From: Liolophura sinensis
Lineage: Eukaryota > Mollusca > Polyplacophora > Chitonida > Chitonidae
Direction: 5' to 3'
DNA: 64,000 bases
NCBI RefSeq assembly: GCF_032854445.1
Contig: NC_088303.1
Location: 31,629,501 to 31,693,500, forward strand
Position numbers and translations under genes: made by a program. Below are positions 11,068 through 24,800 of the stretch, one piece after another. Position 1 is the first letter of the stretch. The number at the start of each line of letters is the position of its first letter. Under the pieces are notes generated by a model that was given only the letters and a program-made list of their open reading frames with translations, was not told the origin of the DNA and did no database searches.

Positions 11068-12546
11068 TGAGCCTCATGAAGAACCCTTACGTGAGACAAG
11101 ATTAGAGCGATGAACCTCATGAAGAACCCTTACATGAGACAAGATTAGAGAGATGAACCTCATGAAGAACACTTACATGAGACAAGATTAGAGTGATGAA
11201 CCTCATGAAGAACCCTTACAAGAGACAAGATTAGAGCAATGAACCTCATGAAGAACCCTTACATGAGACAAGATTAGAGAGATGAACCTCATGAAGAACC
11301 CTTACATGAGACAAGATTAGACTGGTGAACTTCATGAAGAACCCTTACACGAGACAAGATTAGAGTGATGAACCTCATGAAGAACCCTTACATGAGACAA
11401 GATTAGAGTGATGAACCTCATGAAGAACCCTTACATGAGACAAGATTAGACTGGTGAACCTCATGAAGAACCCTTACATGAGACAAGATTAGAGTGATGA
11501 GCCTCATGAAGAACCCTTACATGAGACAAGATTGGAGTGATGAGCCTCATGAAGAACCCTTATGTGAGACAAGATTAGAGCGATGAACCTCATGAAGAAC
11601 CCTTACATGAGACAAGATTAGAGAGATGAACCTCATGAAGAACCCTTACATGAGACAAGATTAGAGTGATGAACCTCATGAAGAACCCTTACATGAGACA
11701 AGATTAGAGCAATGAACCTCATGAAGAACCCTTACATGAGACAAGATTAGAGAGATGAACCTCATGAAGAACCCTTACATGAGACAAGATTAGACTGGTG
11801 AACCTCATGAAGAACCCTTACATGAGACAAGATTAGACTGGTGAACCTCATGAAGAACCCTTACATGAGACAAGATTAGAGTGATGAACCTCATGAAGAA
11901 CCCTTACATGAGACAAGATTGGAGTGATGAGCCTCATGAAGAACCCTTACACGAGACAAGATTAGAGCGATGAACCTCATGAAGAACCCTTACATGAGAC
12001 AAGATTAGAGAGATGAACCTCATGAAGAACCCTTACATGAGACAAGATTAGAGTGATGAACCTCATGAAGAACCCTTACAAGAGACAAGATTAGAGCAAT
12101 GAACCTCATGAAGAACCCTTACATGAGACAAGATTAGAGAGATGAACCTCATGAAGAACCCTTACATGAGACAAGATTAGACTGGTGAACTTCATGAAGA
12201 ACCCTTACACGAGACAAGATTAGAGTGCTGAACCTCATGAAGAACCCTTACATGAGACAAGATTAGAGTGATGAGCCTCATGAAGAACCCTTACATGAGA
12301 CAAGATTAGAGTGATGAACCTCATGAAGAACCCTTACGTGAGACAAGATTAGAGCGATGAACCTCATGAAGAACCCTTACATGAGACAAGATTAGAGAGA
12401 TGAACCTCATGAAGAACCCTTACATGAGACAAGATTAGACTGGTGAACCTCATGAAGAACCCTTACGTGAGACAAGATTAGAGTGTTGAACCTCATGAAG
12501 AACCCTTACATGAGACAAGATTAGACTGGTGAACCTCATGAAGAAC
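11068..12546. repeat. 43-bp satellite array, about 34 monomers, with higher-order structure
   Basis: The monomer contains ATGAACCTCATGAAGAACCC then TTACATGAGACAAGATTAGA. Monomers fall into types by the bases after ATTAG (agcga, agaga, agtga, agcaa, actgg). The type order recurs. The block starting near 11101 is matched 20 monomers (860 bp) later, including rare variants (ACAAGAG at 11219 and 12079; AACTT with ACACGAG in the sixth monomer of each block). No open frame persists because 43 is not a multiple of three. Confidence 0.95.
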
Positions 12547-12549
12547 GCT

Positions 12550-15500
12550 TTCTTATCAGCATCACTATGAACTCTTGGTAAACGGCTAAATTTCACATTG
12601 CTGTGCGAAAAATCCTCAGAATAAAGTCTCTAAACAAAAATAAAATGTCTCTGTTGGTGAAGGACAAGACAAATGCTTTTAGAAAATGTATTATGTTTCA
12701 TTTATTGGGCTGTTTTTGACAATAATACATCTAGATCTTTACACATGTTCATAGACAAATGTCACTATTGTTGGGGAGAGGGAAAAAGACGAAGCTGTAA
12801 ATTGTGAGATTTCTTCAATTATCAAACACATGTTAAGGTACAATTCTATGGACAAATGCTTATTTACAGGCAGAGAAAAAATATAAATATACTTTGATAA
12901 CAAAAAAAGCAGCATAGCCCTAACATATATTAATTAATATGACAAGAAGAGCATATAAGGAAGACGGAAATGCACAAGCATGACAAAGCTGCAAATTAAC
13001 ACTGTAAAAGCGATGGGGTTGTGGAATGGGGGGGGCGACATGATTATATAAGTATTAAATACAGAAAGACGGAAAATTCTACAAAAGCTTTAGACATTAA
13101 ACATACTTGTTTTTAAAGTACACAGACTAACATCTAACAAAACCTTTACCATGCAGGGCCTCTTTCCATGTGATAAACTTCCAATGACAATTGCCAGGTT
13201 CATAGTGATTGGTTCTCTGAATAATTAGGTCATTATCCACTGACCTATTTCTTGAAACTAGGTCAATCGAAATAGGATTATGCAAACAATAACAAGTCAA
13301 ACCACTGGCACAATTTATCTTGTATTCATATCTTCTTTCATATGAACTTCTAGGTATGGTACTGTACAAAAAATCCACGGTGTCTGCTGGTTGGTTGATT
13401 TCCCAGCTACAGAATGATATAGTGTCACATGTAGTCACAAGGATCTGCTGTCTGGCCGATTTCTCAGCTGATCCATGGTATAAATATAAGTACAGCATAA
13501 TCACTTTTTTTTCCAAAAATTGTGTCGTAACAGAAACCCAGCAAAATTTTTGTTGAATTCAATCACTCACTCAGTCAATCACTCACTCAACTGTTAAATC
13601 ATCAGCCAGCAGTTTCTGCTGCAACTGTCACTGGTAACAAATTAGGTCATAATATGCGAGTTTGTACATCCCAGACAGAAAAATATTTTACAAGTTACAA
13701 TAAAAAAAAATAAACAAATGCAATACAAAAAGACTAGTCACACACATAAGATCTATTTAATGAAATAAAGTTCCAGTAAAGATTTCCAGTAAATCTATTT
13801 GTGTGGGTGATTACTCATGGAAAATGATAAAGTATAAAGAAAATTGCACTCAATAAAACAAACCATTGGATCTCTGATTTCAAATAGATTCTTGTTCATA
13901 TTACAAAGTTGCATTTTAACCTCACGAACAGCACAAAAAATTTATGAATGAACCATGGGCAGCTTTCATGAAACTGACAAGTCAAAAATGTCAGTCAAAA
14001 AATAATCCAACCTACCACATCTGCCAGAATGGTTATAAGGTTAGCCTTTCAGGCTAAAACGTTTAAATGGGAACACATTTGGTGGGAGCCCGGAGTGGTT
14101 ATCATTGGTGTGTCCGTCAAAAAAAAAAAATGCTGCGAAACAGAATCTTCAAACAGCTTGACTCATTCTGTTTTCTTTCCTTCTGCTTCAATAAAAGTTA
14201 AAGGGTCTGGCCATGTGACCTTACATGAAGGAAACTTGATGCCCCACATGGGACTTCATTTCTTCATGGCTTTCATGTACCACATGTAATGCAAGAAAAA
14301 CAAAATCGTATTCCTGTAGTCAAAAGCCCTCCCCCCCCTCCCCACTAACTCTCTCCAGTTGTGTTACAATGGTTTTCAAGCAATTCAATACTGCACTCCA
14401 GAGTTCAGTTTTCAATAACAATGAAGTACTTCTATTTCCTTTGTGTTTGAAAGAAGGTGAAATGGTTTCGATGACAATATTTTTAAAAACAGATCAACAC
14501 AGTATGCTCAAACATAAGAAATCCATGTGTTTCCCTCACTGTTTAATCTCTATTCCAAGAATAAAGTTGATGTGAGCCTTAGAAATAATGCATAGACATA
14601 CATGTAGAGCTGATAAATTATTTCATATTGTAATATGTCAAATAATAATCAATGGTGCTGATACCTTGATGTTATATCAAACAAACCACCTCGTGTTAAC
14701 ACAAGAAAAATGACAAAACAAATCTCTCCATTTGTTTCGACTTTACTTGCACTTGGTGATAAAATAATGACCTCAACTGATCAGTGTGACTAACAGATGT
14801 TTATTGTTGGGTTTGCCATGCATTTTACCCTCTGATGGCAGGATTTTAAACCAAAATGACAATGAATGTACTTTCAGGATGAGCATTCCATGTCATTCAA
14901 AAAAATGTATAATCTAAGGAATAATAATAATAATAATTATCATATATATTTATGTATAATCATTTACAATATCCTTGATCCCGTGGTAAAGTTGGCATCT
15001 TTGTTTGGCATATACATATGTGTATGTAGGAAATATCTGTACGTTGTTATGGGACTGCTTCAACTAAAAACAAAGCTTGACAAAGTCAAATTTTGAAGGT
15101 GTTGGAAACTTGATACAGGCAAGTCTTGAAAATGTCAGATGAGAAAGATAGGGAAAGTCACATAGTCTCCAGTCAGTGGTAAGAAAATTTTTTTTATCAA
15201 TTAGGCAGCTGATAAATGAATTCCACTTTTTGTTCTAATTTACACTCCTTGCTCCAACACACTCACCCTGCTGCAACTCATGCTCCATGCTACAACGCAC
15301 CCTCCATGCTACAGCACACACTCTCTGCTACAACTCGCACATCCTGCTACAAAACCACGTTAATCATTTAAGTTTGGAAATAAATTTACATCAACTCTGG
15401 CTGGGCTGATAGATTTCTTAGCTTTTCTATTAAAACAGGGTTTCATGTCAATGAAGTAGAATGTATTGGTGGACTGGTCAGCCTCAGGGCATTGTAATAA

Positions 15501-18500
15501 TTTCACATTGTACTTTTCACCAGTCTGGCTAAAACAATAATCCTTTAACATATATCCATAAATGCAAACCATGCGCAAAGGTTTGAGAATTCAAGCACAT
15601 GTAGGTGAGAAGCTGTGTGAAAGAGTTCCAATCTTCATGTTTTTTTTAAGTCCTTTTTTATCCCACTTTCCATCCATTACAAGGCAAGTTGTCACCTGTT
15701 GTATCTGTATTAAATTTGGAAGACATGATTTGACAATTTTGACAGTGAAATACTGGGGTGTGAGAATTATGACACTGGTTCATAACGCTTCAATATACAT
15801 GGTGCATGTATCACCTAAATCATACATGAATATGAACAAATGCAAAACCATACCCAACCCTCAGTATTAAAGGGTATTTTCTCATGACTACTACGACAGC
15901 CAATCACAATGTGTAAATTCTTCAACCTTTTCACATTTTTGCATGGTGTGTATTATAACACATTCTGAAGGCATTACACTGTGTAGACTGACCAAGTTAC
16001 ACTTATTGTGAAGCTCTGAAATTGGCCAATCTAACCAATTTGGTTTTGTCTTCAAAATCAAATTATCAAGGTGCATAAACCATACTAATAATTAGGAATT
16101 AGGCTAGGAAAGGTTAACATTTCCCAGCACTAACAGCCTGGTGCTTCCTGGTAAAGCATGGTGTGAACTGTTTAGTCAACAAGACCACAGATATCAGATC
16201 TGTAAAACTCAATCTCATTGGTGGACAGATTTACTTGGGCAGCAGGAGATTATTAAGGTCAGACAGAGGTCAAATTTTTGTTCTGTTCTAATGGTAATTC
16301 CCTAAGAAGTACATGTTCTTTGGTCACACTCTCTGCAAACAACATTTTTAACTTGAGTCCACACAACAAAAGAACATTTAACTAAATAATGCTACAAGGA
16401 TGATTTTTCTCCATAGGCAATAATACTGGTTGTTCATCACTCATACATTCCTGTCTACTGAAGGCTGTAACAATTCTCTGTTAGGCTGTGGAGCATTTGT
16501 AAATCCCAGAAAGAAAACAATTGTCATGGATATAGAAAATATGACTTTCAGACAATCTAAGAAATCTGGAGATGAAAGCAGGAAAACTTTTCCCATCGAA
16601 ATGAAAGTCGAAAAGGTCTCCAAATTTCAAAGATTCAAGTCTTCCACCGAGTGGTGCATGGGTACTTGCTAAACTCAATACAATTTTAAATATTCCAAAT
16701 GAAACGAAATGAAGAGTATTCCAGTTTGTAGCAGAAATGATGAACATTGTTGTACAAGGGTGGTTGACACACATCTGCTGGTACATTGCTTCCTTAAATA
16801 ACAAAACGAAGTTTTCAAGTTTTACTTCAAAACAGGCTAGTGATTGAGTTTGACCTACATGTAAGTGTTTGGTATAATAAACAGAGTACATGTATATGAT
16901 TAGCAAATAGGTATTTCCATACATTATCTGAATGTATGTACACACAATAGAAATCCAAAAGCTCACCCCTGAAGCTTAGAATAATCTTGGCAAGTTTATA
17001 GGAAGGTGTCCTTACATGTGCGAAGTTCAGCACAGTCTCAAACCCACTGTCCAAGAGGTTCTGTAGTCCAAGCACAACCTCCAGTCTGCAGTACCACAAG
17101 AGACTCCCTTCATCTTTGCATTCTCATTAGAACGCGCTGCACAATGACATCTACACCTTCACCTAGCTGTATTCCGCCAGATGATACTTTTTCAGGCACA
17201 AGGCACAAACCCACACTCTCGCCACTTGTTTTATGCAATTAACCATACATATACAAACAGAACACTTTGTTTACAAGCCTAAGCAGGGGTTATGCTTGAA
17301 TGATCCAGCTGATCACAGTACTTGCACCAACAGAGCTGATGATTTCCTTTAATAAGAGGCCACGCTAGTATCCATGCATTAACATCTCAGAGATGTGTAA
17401 CTCCCCAAACTCCTTGTGATCAGTTCTTAGTCCTGATCTCCCCACATGCAGAGTTCACATGACCTTCAAGGCCAAACAGTTAATCCACTCATAACCATTC
17501 CATGATAATCACCTTGATATCGTCAGTTCACTTGAATCATTGGGACAACAGCTTATGTGCTTGACCAGTGGTTGCCTCAAGATTATAACAGACCTGTTCT
17601 ATGTTTTTCACACAGCACACTTATAAAGGTACAACCTTCTGTCCATATTCAGCTGTCACAACCTTCTTGTTCCGGTAGTACAAGAATCCACCATCAATGC
17701 ACTTGCACACTATTCAGGTAACATCCAATCGCATATGTGCAACATTTGCTCTGAAAGAACTGTGCGCAGCACAGGCACGGCATCTCTCATTTGATGGTCA
17801 AGCTGGGATTCATTGTTTCAAATGAAATTAGAAACATAATATCATCCATCATGAGATCCCATACCAGTGGTTAAACAGAAACACTTGAAAATCTGGTTCA
17901 TGTAAACTGATTCCATTCAAGTGCTTTTCATCTTAAAGTCCTTACTCCTAAAGCCCCGTCCAGATTATCCAACACTGTTCAACTTTTGTTAACTCAAACC
18001 AGCAAGTTGAATGCTGTTGAGGTAGGTTAAGTGTCCTGTCGACACTACAAATCAGATATATTAACATTGTCCAATACTGTTGTTATGTGTTGAACAATGT
18101 AGAGCTGTGTTTTTTGATCAAACTTTCGATAAAATAGAGGGAAATTTCCATCTTTCTCTCCAATGCATGAGACACAGTGACGAGCAGATGGAAGAATTGT
18201 GTCAGGGCTTTATCATGGACTCAACTCGTTGACTCAACTTCAAGCTGACTCTTGTTGAGTCCACAAAAGTTGAGTGATGTTGGGTAGTCAGGATGGGGCT
18301 TAACAGTATTCTTACAGACAGGATAGTCTTCCTAGTGTAACAGTCACTTCTACCCAGGCAGAGTTTTTAGCCTGAGATGCAAGTCTTGCATGTAAGTGTT
18401 GCAAAGTACAGGTGAGGGAAGGTGTACAAGTTGATGAAGGTACAAGCCAGTAAAGCTACACATGCACACGGCGGCAGCTTTTCCTTGAAGTCCACCAGTA

Positions 18501-18657
18501 TCACAGCCTCTACTGGGTGCAGGAGAAAATCCACATGAAGATTCACAAAAAAAATAAAACCCAAAAAAAAAAAAAACAAACTCCAGCAAAACAACACTTG
18601 TATTTTTTCAGGTACAGTTCAAACTGAAGCACATCCTCATGAACACAAAAGTACTAC
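12550..18657. other. Gene-free stretch, possibly including the kinase 3' UTR
   Basis: This 6.1-kb AT-rich stretch lies directly downstream of the kinase stop codon (the kinase is on the minus strand). It has few repeats; the only clear one is a short array at 15238-15355. Minus-strand AATAAA signals exist (for example TTTATT on the plus strand at 12699), but none is placed well enough to define a transcript end. Open frames here are short and domain-free. Confidence 0.5.
15238..15355. repeat. Short tandem repeat of about 21 bp
   Basis: Five to six diverged units of the form CTCCATGCTACAACGCACC are seen. Confidence 0.6.
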
Positions 18658-18873
18658 CTAAACACTTATAACTTCAGGACTAGAAGGGGGGTGTGACAGC
18701 AGAAAGTCCACAGCTCGCTGCACATTCCAGTCATGCCGCATCAGCACATTCTTACACACAGTTACGTCCCCTAGCTGTAAGCTGAGGAGTTGTTTGAGTT
18801 TGATGTATTTAATAGCATTGTAAATGTCCCAGTGAGTGTCCTCTAGGGCTCGCTGGCAGTCTTCTGTGCTGAC
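18658..18873 (-). CDS. TNK2: Kinase exon 17 (UBA domain and stop)
   Basis: The acceptor is gtttgttttcag at 18874 onward. VSTEDCQRALEDTHWDIYNA, IKYIKLKQLLSLQLGDVTVC and KNVLMRHDWNVQRAVDFLL match the two-part UBA region of ACK1 (human TTEECQAALQCHGWSVQRAA and FDWNLEQAG, from memory). It ends SPEVISV with stop TAG at 18658-18660. In ACK1 this region binds ubiquitin and links kinase turnover to receptor degradation. Confidence 0.93.
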   Translation of the reverse strand, partial: VSTEDCQRALEDTHWDIYNAIKYIKLKQLLSLQLGDVTVCKNVLMRHDWNVQRAVDFLLSHPPSSPEVISV

Positions 18874-21800
18874 CTGAAAACAAACAAATCACAGTGGATT
18901 TAAACAGTGGGATTTGATTTATTTGATTGGTGTTTTACTCAAGAATATTTCACTTATATGCCCGCAGCCAACATTATGCTGGGAGGAAATCGATCACACC
19001 TAAGACCTTAAAAGAGGAAATTGCAACTTCCTCACTTGGCGTCCAGCATGAAGGGGATAGTGAAACGACTGGTTGACCTGTATCAGTATAATGGCTTAGG
19101 CGGGGTGGCTTGCTTGCCTTCGATAAGGTGACTCAGTGAAGCAGCACTAGATAAAAGAGCTGTGGAAATCCATCCCGCGACAAGGAGGCACATTACCTGC
19201 ACACTAAGGATTCCTTCATCGTCATATGACTGAAAAATTGTTACGCACGACGTTAAACACTCACTCACTCAAAATTTCTACACCAGCAAGCTAATTACAA
19301 GATGTAAGCTGAAGCCTCGAGTTGACACACTTTCCTGGAGTAAATACACATATTTGTATTTGTATAAATAATTATGCCATATTTCATAGCAGTCATCAAC
19401 ATTACATCAGCACAGATATAGACAGAAACTTACATCATTGTCAAAAATTCTTCGCATTGTCTCTATCTCCTCGCAATCCTTCTCCCTGTTGTTAAAAAGG
19501 AACACAGAAAACCAACATGTAATCAGCTGATAATGGAGACAATCAATTGTGAACTGCCTGGGGATTTGTGGACAGGAACAGGTCAACTGGGAAGATGATG
19601 AAGGCATACAAGAAGAACATGTGAAAAGATCACAAATGAAAACACAGAGTACATTACAAGGCATATCCATGTACTACCAGATGTAGACATGATAGCAGGA
19701 GTGGATGAAGTATTAACAGCAGTGGATAAAGCATCAGTGGTGGACGGAGTAAAAGGGATGGACAAAATATTTAAACAAGAGCATCTGGGGTGGAGAAAAT
19801 ATGTGTAGTATCAGGAGCGGACACTGTAACAGGGGTGGACACAACATCAGGAGTGGACGTTGTACTATATGTGGACTTCGTGAGTGGATGTACATGAAAT
19901 CAAAGGAGTGGATGTTATGTAAGTGGATGTAGCACTGAGATGGAGAAAGGTAACAGGAGTGGACATAGTACCAGGGATGGACAAAGTAACAGGGATGGAC
20001 GAAGTAACAGAACTGGACAAAGTATCAAGAATGGATGAAGTACCAAGAGTTGACAAAGTAACAGGAGTGGACAAAGTACCAAGAATGGACAAACATGTAC
20101 AGACATGAGATAGAAGAGAAACGGAGCAACAAAAAACAGTGATTAAAAAAGTTGTATCAACTGAATACTGATGAGCAGATCAGAGTAAGTTTGGTCAATG
20201 TTCCGAGAGAAATGGGATATGTGATATTAGTATGATATGTACTGGTAGTTGTCCAAGCAGATTGTGTGAACAGCTTAACACAGACCATGGTTAGAAAAGA
20301 TATCTCGAACTGCAAGTAGTACATGTAAATGCAAGACATTGCACACTGATGGTCAGTTATTTATACCAGAGGTGTCTGCAATAACAGACACACAGACAGA
20401 ATTATTAGAGATGTGATAGCAGACAGATACAAACCACCAAACAAACCTATAATCAAGACATATGGCGTTAAAAGCATTTAAAGGGCAAAGGTCAGAGTAG
20501 TTGTAAAAACAGCCCCATAGATATTATTATATGAATAAATAGAAATTAACATCAGCAATATCTTTTGATGTAGCACCAATAGGAATCTTGAAAAGATAAT
20601 ATAATTTGACAACTGAGGCCCTCTTGAAAAAAAATTTTGGATTTTACCCTACAACTAATGTTGATGGGTCTCTTGAAACCTGTCCAAGTAGTCAGCAGCA
20701 TGATTAATCTTGACATAGTCCAACGGCCGGGTTTAACCTTCAAAAATTTATTTACGTCCAAACTTAACCGAATACAGATTGAGCATCAAATCTAGACATT
20801 GTGTGTAAGAAGCCGCTGCAGTCAGCAATATTATACGTGGATATATTAAGGCATCAACAAGGCAAAGGCAATGGGGATCGGTCAGATGTGACTGTCAGGT
20901 CCTTTCAATCCGTAGATCCCCACAAATCGAGCGTTTTGGATTTCCTGAGAAGCTGGGTCATTCACTGGTTGGCATAGCTGTCAGTCATCTGGATGCAGAC
21001 TTGCTGGAGTTGCTTTGGGTAGATACAGATCAAACTCACATGCTGGTTACCATGACAACATTCGTATGTACATGTAACATGCAAAAAAGTTTTGGGGGTT
21101 TGCTACACTGGCAAAAAAAATGTCTAAAATCTGTATGCCACCAAGTAACCAAATACTACCTCAACCAACAAAAGTCAACATGATAGCAAAACAATTGTAA
21201 ATGGTAAAATCTAACACACTCTTCACAACATGATTACGACATTGGTCTTTGAGACGTAACACCTAAATGAAGGAATAGGGCAAAGAACTCATCTGGTGGG
21301 AATTGCCTCCCTTTACCATCCACCCAAAACCGATTCCAAAACTATAACACTTATTCTTTAACAGCAAAAACAAAAACAATTTCATGCACATGCAAAGTAC
21401 TATCCTGAACAACCCCCACTATCCCATGCACAGCTTTTCAGTATTAAATATAAATGTACTAAAAGTTTTTCTGACGTTGGATTCTATTAGTTATTAGATT
21501 AAAGTTGCACATACATGTACATGAGACAAAGTGTTCAACCCTCCTCCCCCCCGCCCCCCACACAAAAAAAGTAAAACATATCTATTTTGCAGAAAACACT
21601 GCCACTTGCTCAAATGATTCAATTTTTTTATTACCTTGTTTTTATTATTATCTGAAAGATCATGAACTTCTATTTATCAGTGGAGTTATCCAAAAATTGG
21701 AATTTTACGGGTACAGGTACTTGTTTTTCTGTATAAGGTGTGAACTGAAAGTGTGAACTTGTGACACATCAACTGGCAGAATGAATATATTTAATCTACA

Positions 21801-24800
21801 CAAAGACTACCCCAATTCTTCTAATTTTTGGGACACCTTGTCTGCTGTTTTTAGCCAATATATATATATGTAACTGTACCAGGAATATCTAATGTCTTGT
21901 TTTTCTCACATGGTTAGTCCATCCAATGAACAACATATTCATATCTTTACACTTCCAAAAAATCTGGGAAAGAAATGTAACACTTTGCTTTCGGCACTAC
22001 TAATATGTGTCACAAAATTAGAAGAAATAGAGTACTAATACTGTTATCCGGTACTCTGACTTTGTCACATTTGTTACCGAGTATACCAAGGTATTTACAT
22101 GAACAACCACTTGTTACATGTGTGTACAGGTCAGAGCCATACGTACTGGTAGAAGCTCCTGTGTTTAGACATATAACAGCCTATATTATATCCACTGTAG
22201 TTCTCATTTTCCGTAATGAACGGCGAAACAAAATTTTAGAGAATCACAAAACTGTTAAAACTGAATCCTATCGCATGTTTACTTACAAACGAATTTGTAA
22301 CACCTATTAAGCTTAAATTCACGAAGATGTGGGTCAACTCTTACGCAGTTTTGCTTTTATGTGTTTTTATGAAGGACTGTAGGTTTACTTATAGTTGAGT
22401 GTGATATACGTTAATCGCATCAGGGTGAACATGCACCCCGAACTTAGGGCTGTTTCCATACACAGGGGTACCAGTCAGCTGATCATACAGCTTTTCACAC
22501 ATTCTTCTGCGAACTAACTCCAGGACTTTGACTTGATTACCTTGTGAAATATTGTGTAACCTGAATTTAATAATAAAACTACAGGCAGCACAAGCCTTGT
22601 GTACATTTTGGTACAATAACAAACTGCTTATACTATTCTGAAGTGTGCAAAAAGGCTTGGGCTGCCTGTTTACAGACCTGGTTACAGTGAGCTCACACTG
22701 CATGTATATCCCAATACCCTGTGTACGGACCTGGTTAACATGTCCACAGACTGTCCAGTGATGTACCACAGTGAGCTCACACTGCATGTATATCCCTAAC
22801 CCTGTGTATAAATCTGGTTAACATGTCAAAAGACTGTCCAGTGATGTACCACAGTGAGCTCACACTACATGTATATCCCGAACCCTGTGTATAAATCTGG
22901 TTAACATGTCCACAGACTGTCCAGTGATGTACCACAATGAGCTCACACTGCATGCATATCCCTAACCCTGTGTATAAATCTGGTTAACATGTCAAAAGAC
23001 TGTCCAGTGATGTACCACAGTGAGCTCACACTGCATGTATATCCCAATACCCTGTGTATGGACCTGGTTAACATGTCCACAGACTGTCCAGTGATGTACC
23101 ACAATGAGCTAACACTACATGTATATCCCTAACCCTGTGTATAAATCTGGTTAACATGTCAAAAGACTGTCGTGATGTACCACAGTGAGCTCACACTACA
23201 TGTATATCCCAAACCCTGTGTATAAATCTGGTTAACATGTCAAAAGACTGTCCAGTGATGTACCACAGTGAGCTCACACTACATGTGCATCCCTAATCCT
23301 GTGTATAGATCTGGTTACCATGTTAACAGACTGTCCAGTGATGTACCACAGTGAGCTCACACTACATGTGCATCCCTAATCCTGTGTATAGATCTGGTTA
23401 CCATGTTAACAGACTGACCAGTGATGTACCACAGTTAGCTCACAGTACATGAGCATCCCTAATCCTGTGTATAGATCTGGTTACCATGTCCACAGACTGT
23501 CCAGTGATGTACCACAGTGAGCTCACACTACATGTGCATCCCTAACCCTGTGTATAGATCTGGTTAACATGTCAAAAGACTGTCCAGTGATGTACCACAG
23601 TGAGCTCACACTACATGTATATCCCGAACCCTGTGTATAAATCTGGTTAACATGTCAAAAGACTGTCCAGTGATGTACCACAGTGAGCTCACACTACATG
23701 TGCATCCCTAATCCTGTGTATAGATCTGGTTACCATGTTAACAGACTGTCCAGTGATGTACCACAGTTAGCTCACACTACATGTGCATCCCTAACCCTGT
23801 GTATAGATCTGGTTAACATGTCAAAAGACTGTCCAGTGATGTACCACAGTGAGCTCACACTACATGTGCATCCCTAATCCTGTGTATAGATCTGGTTACC
23901 ATGTTAACAGACTGTCCAGTGATGTACCACAGTTAGCTCACACTACATGTGCATCCCTAACCCTGTGTATAGATCTGGTTAACATGTCAAAAGACTGTCC
24001 AGTGATGTACCACAGTGAGCTCACACTACATGTGCATCCCTAATCCTGTGTATAGATCTGGTTACCATGTTAACAGACTGTCCAGTGATGTACCACAGTT
24101 AGCTCACACTACATGTGCATCCCTAATCATGTGTATAGATCTGGTTCCCATGTTAGACTGACCAGTGATGTACCACAGTTAGCTCACACTGCATGTATAT
24201 CCCGAACCCTGTGTATAAATCTGGTTAACATGTCAAAAGACTGTCCAGTGATGTACCACAGTGAGCTCACACTACATGTATATCCCTAACCTTGTGTACA
24301 AACCTGGTTACCATGTCAACAGACTATCCAGTGATTTACCACAGTGAACTCACACTACATGTATATGTACGTATATCCCTAACCCTGTGTATAGATCTGG
24401 TAACCATGTCAACAGACTGAGCAAAGATGTACCACAATGAGCTCACACTACATGTATACCCAAATACCTGTGAGCAGTCTTGGTTAGCATGTTAACAGAC
24501 TGTCCAGCGATGTACCATAGTGTGCTAACACTACATGTCCCTATAGCCCTAGCCCCTGGGTATCAGTATCACACAATTTATGATCATTATGCATACAATT
24601 ATGCAAATCAAGCTGCCATGTTTCCTGAGATTTTTCCCTGTCGTAAACCTGACATAAATCTTAGTGAAAATGATGATAGTTTATACGCAGGCTTATTTGA
24701 GACAGTGTGATTTTTTGTGACGGTGTGATTTTTGAGACAGTGTGATTTTTGTGACTGTGTGATTACACAATTACATGGTTTCTGCCAATTCAGAAAAAAT

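Noticed and set aside
16430-16966. Open frames on both strands around 16.4-17.0 kb
   Set aside because: Short, mutually overlapping, no domain and no matching splice signals; they lie in the possible 3' UTR of the kinase.
22662-24545. CRISPR-like regular repeats
   Set aside because: Units are contiguous with no unique spacers, lie within an intron of an animal gene, and form an ordinary satellite.
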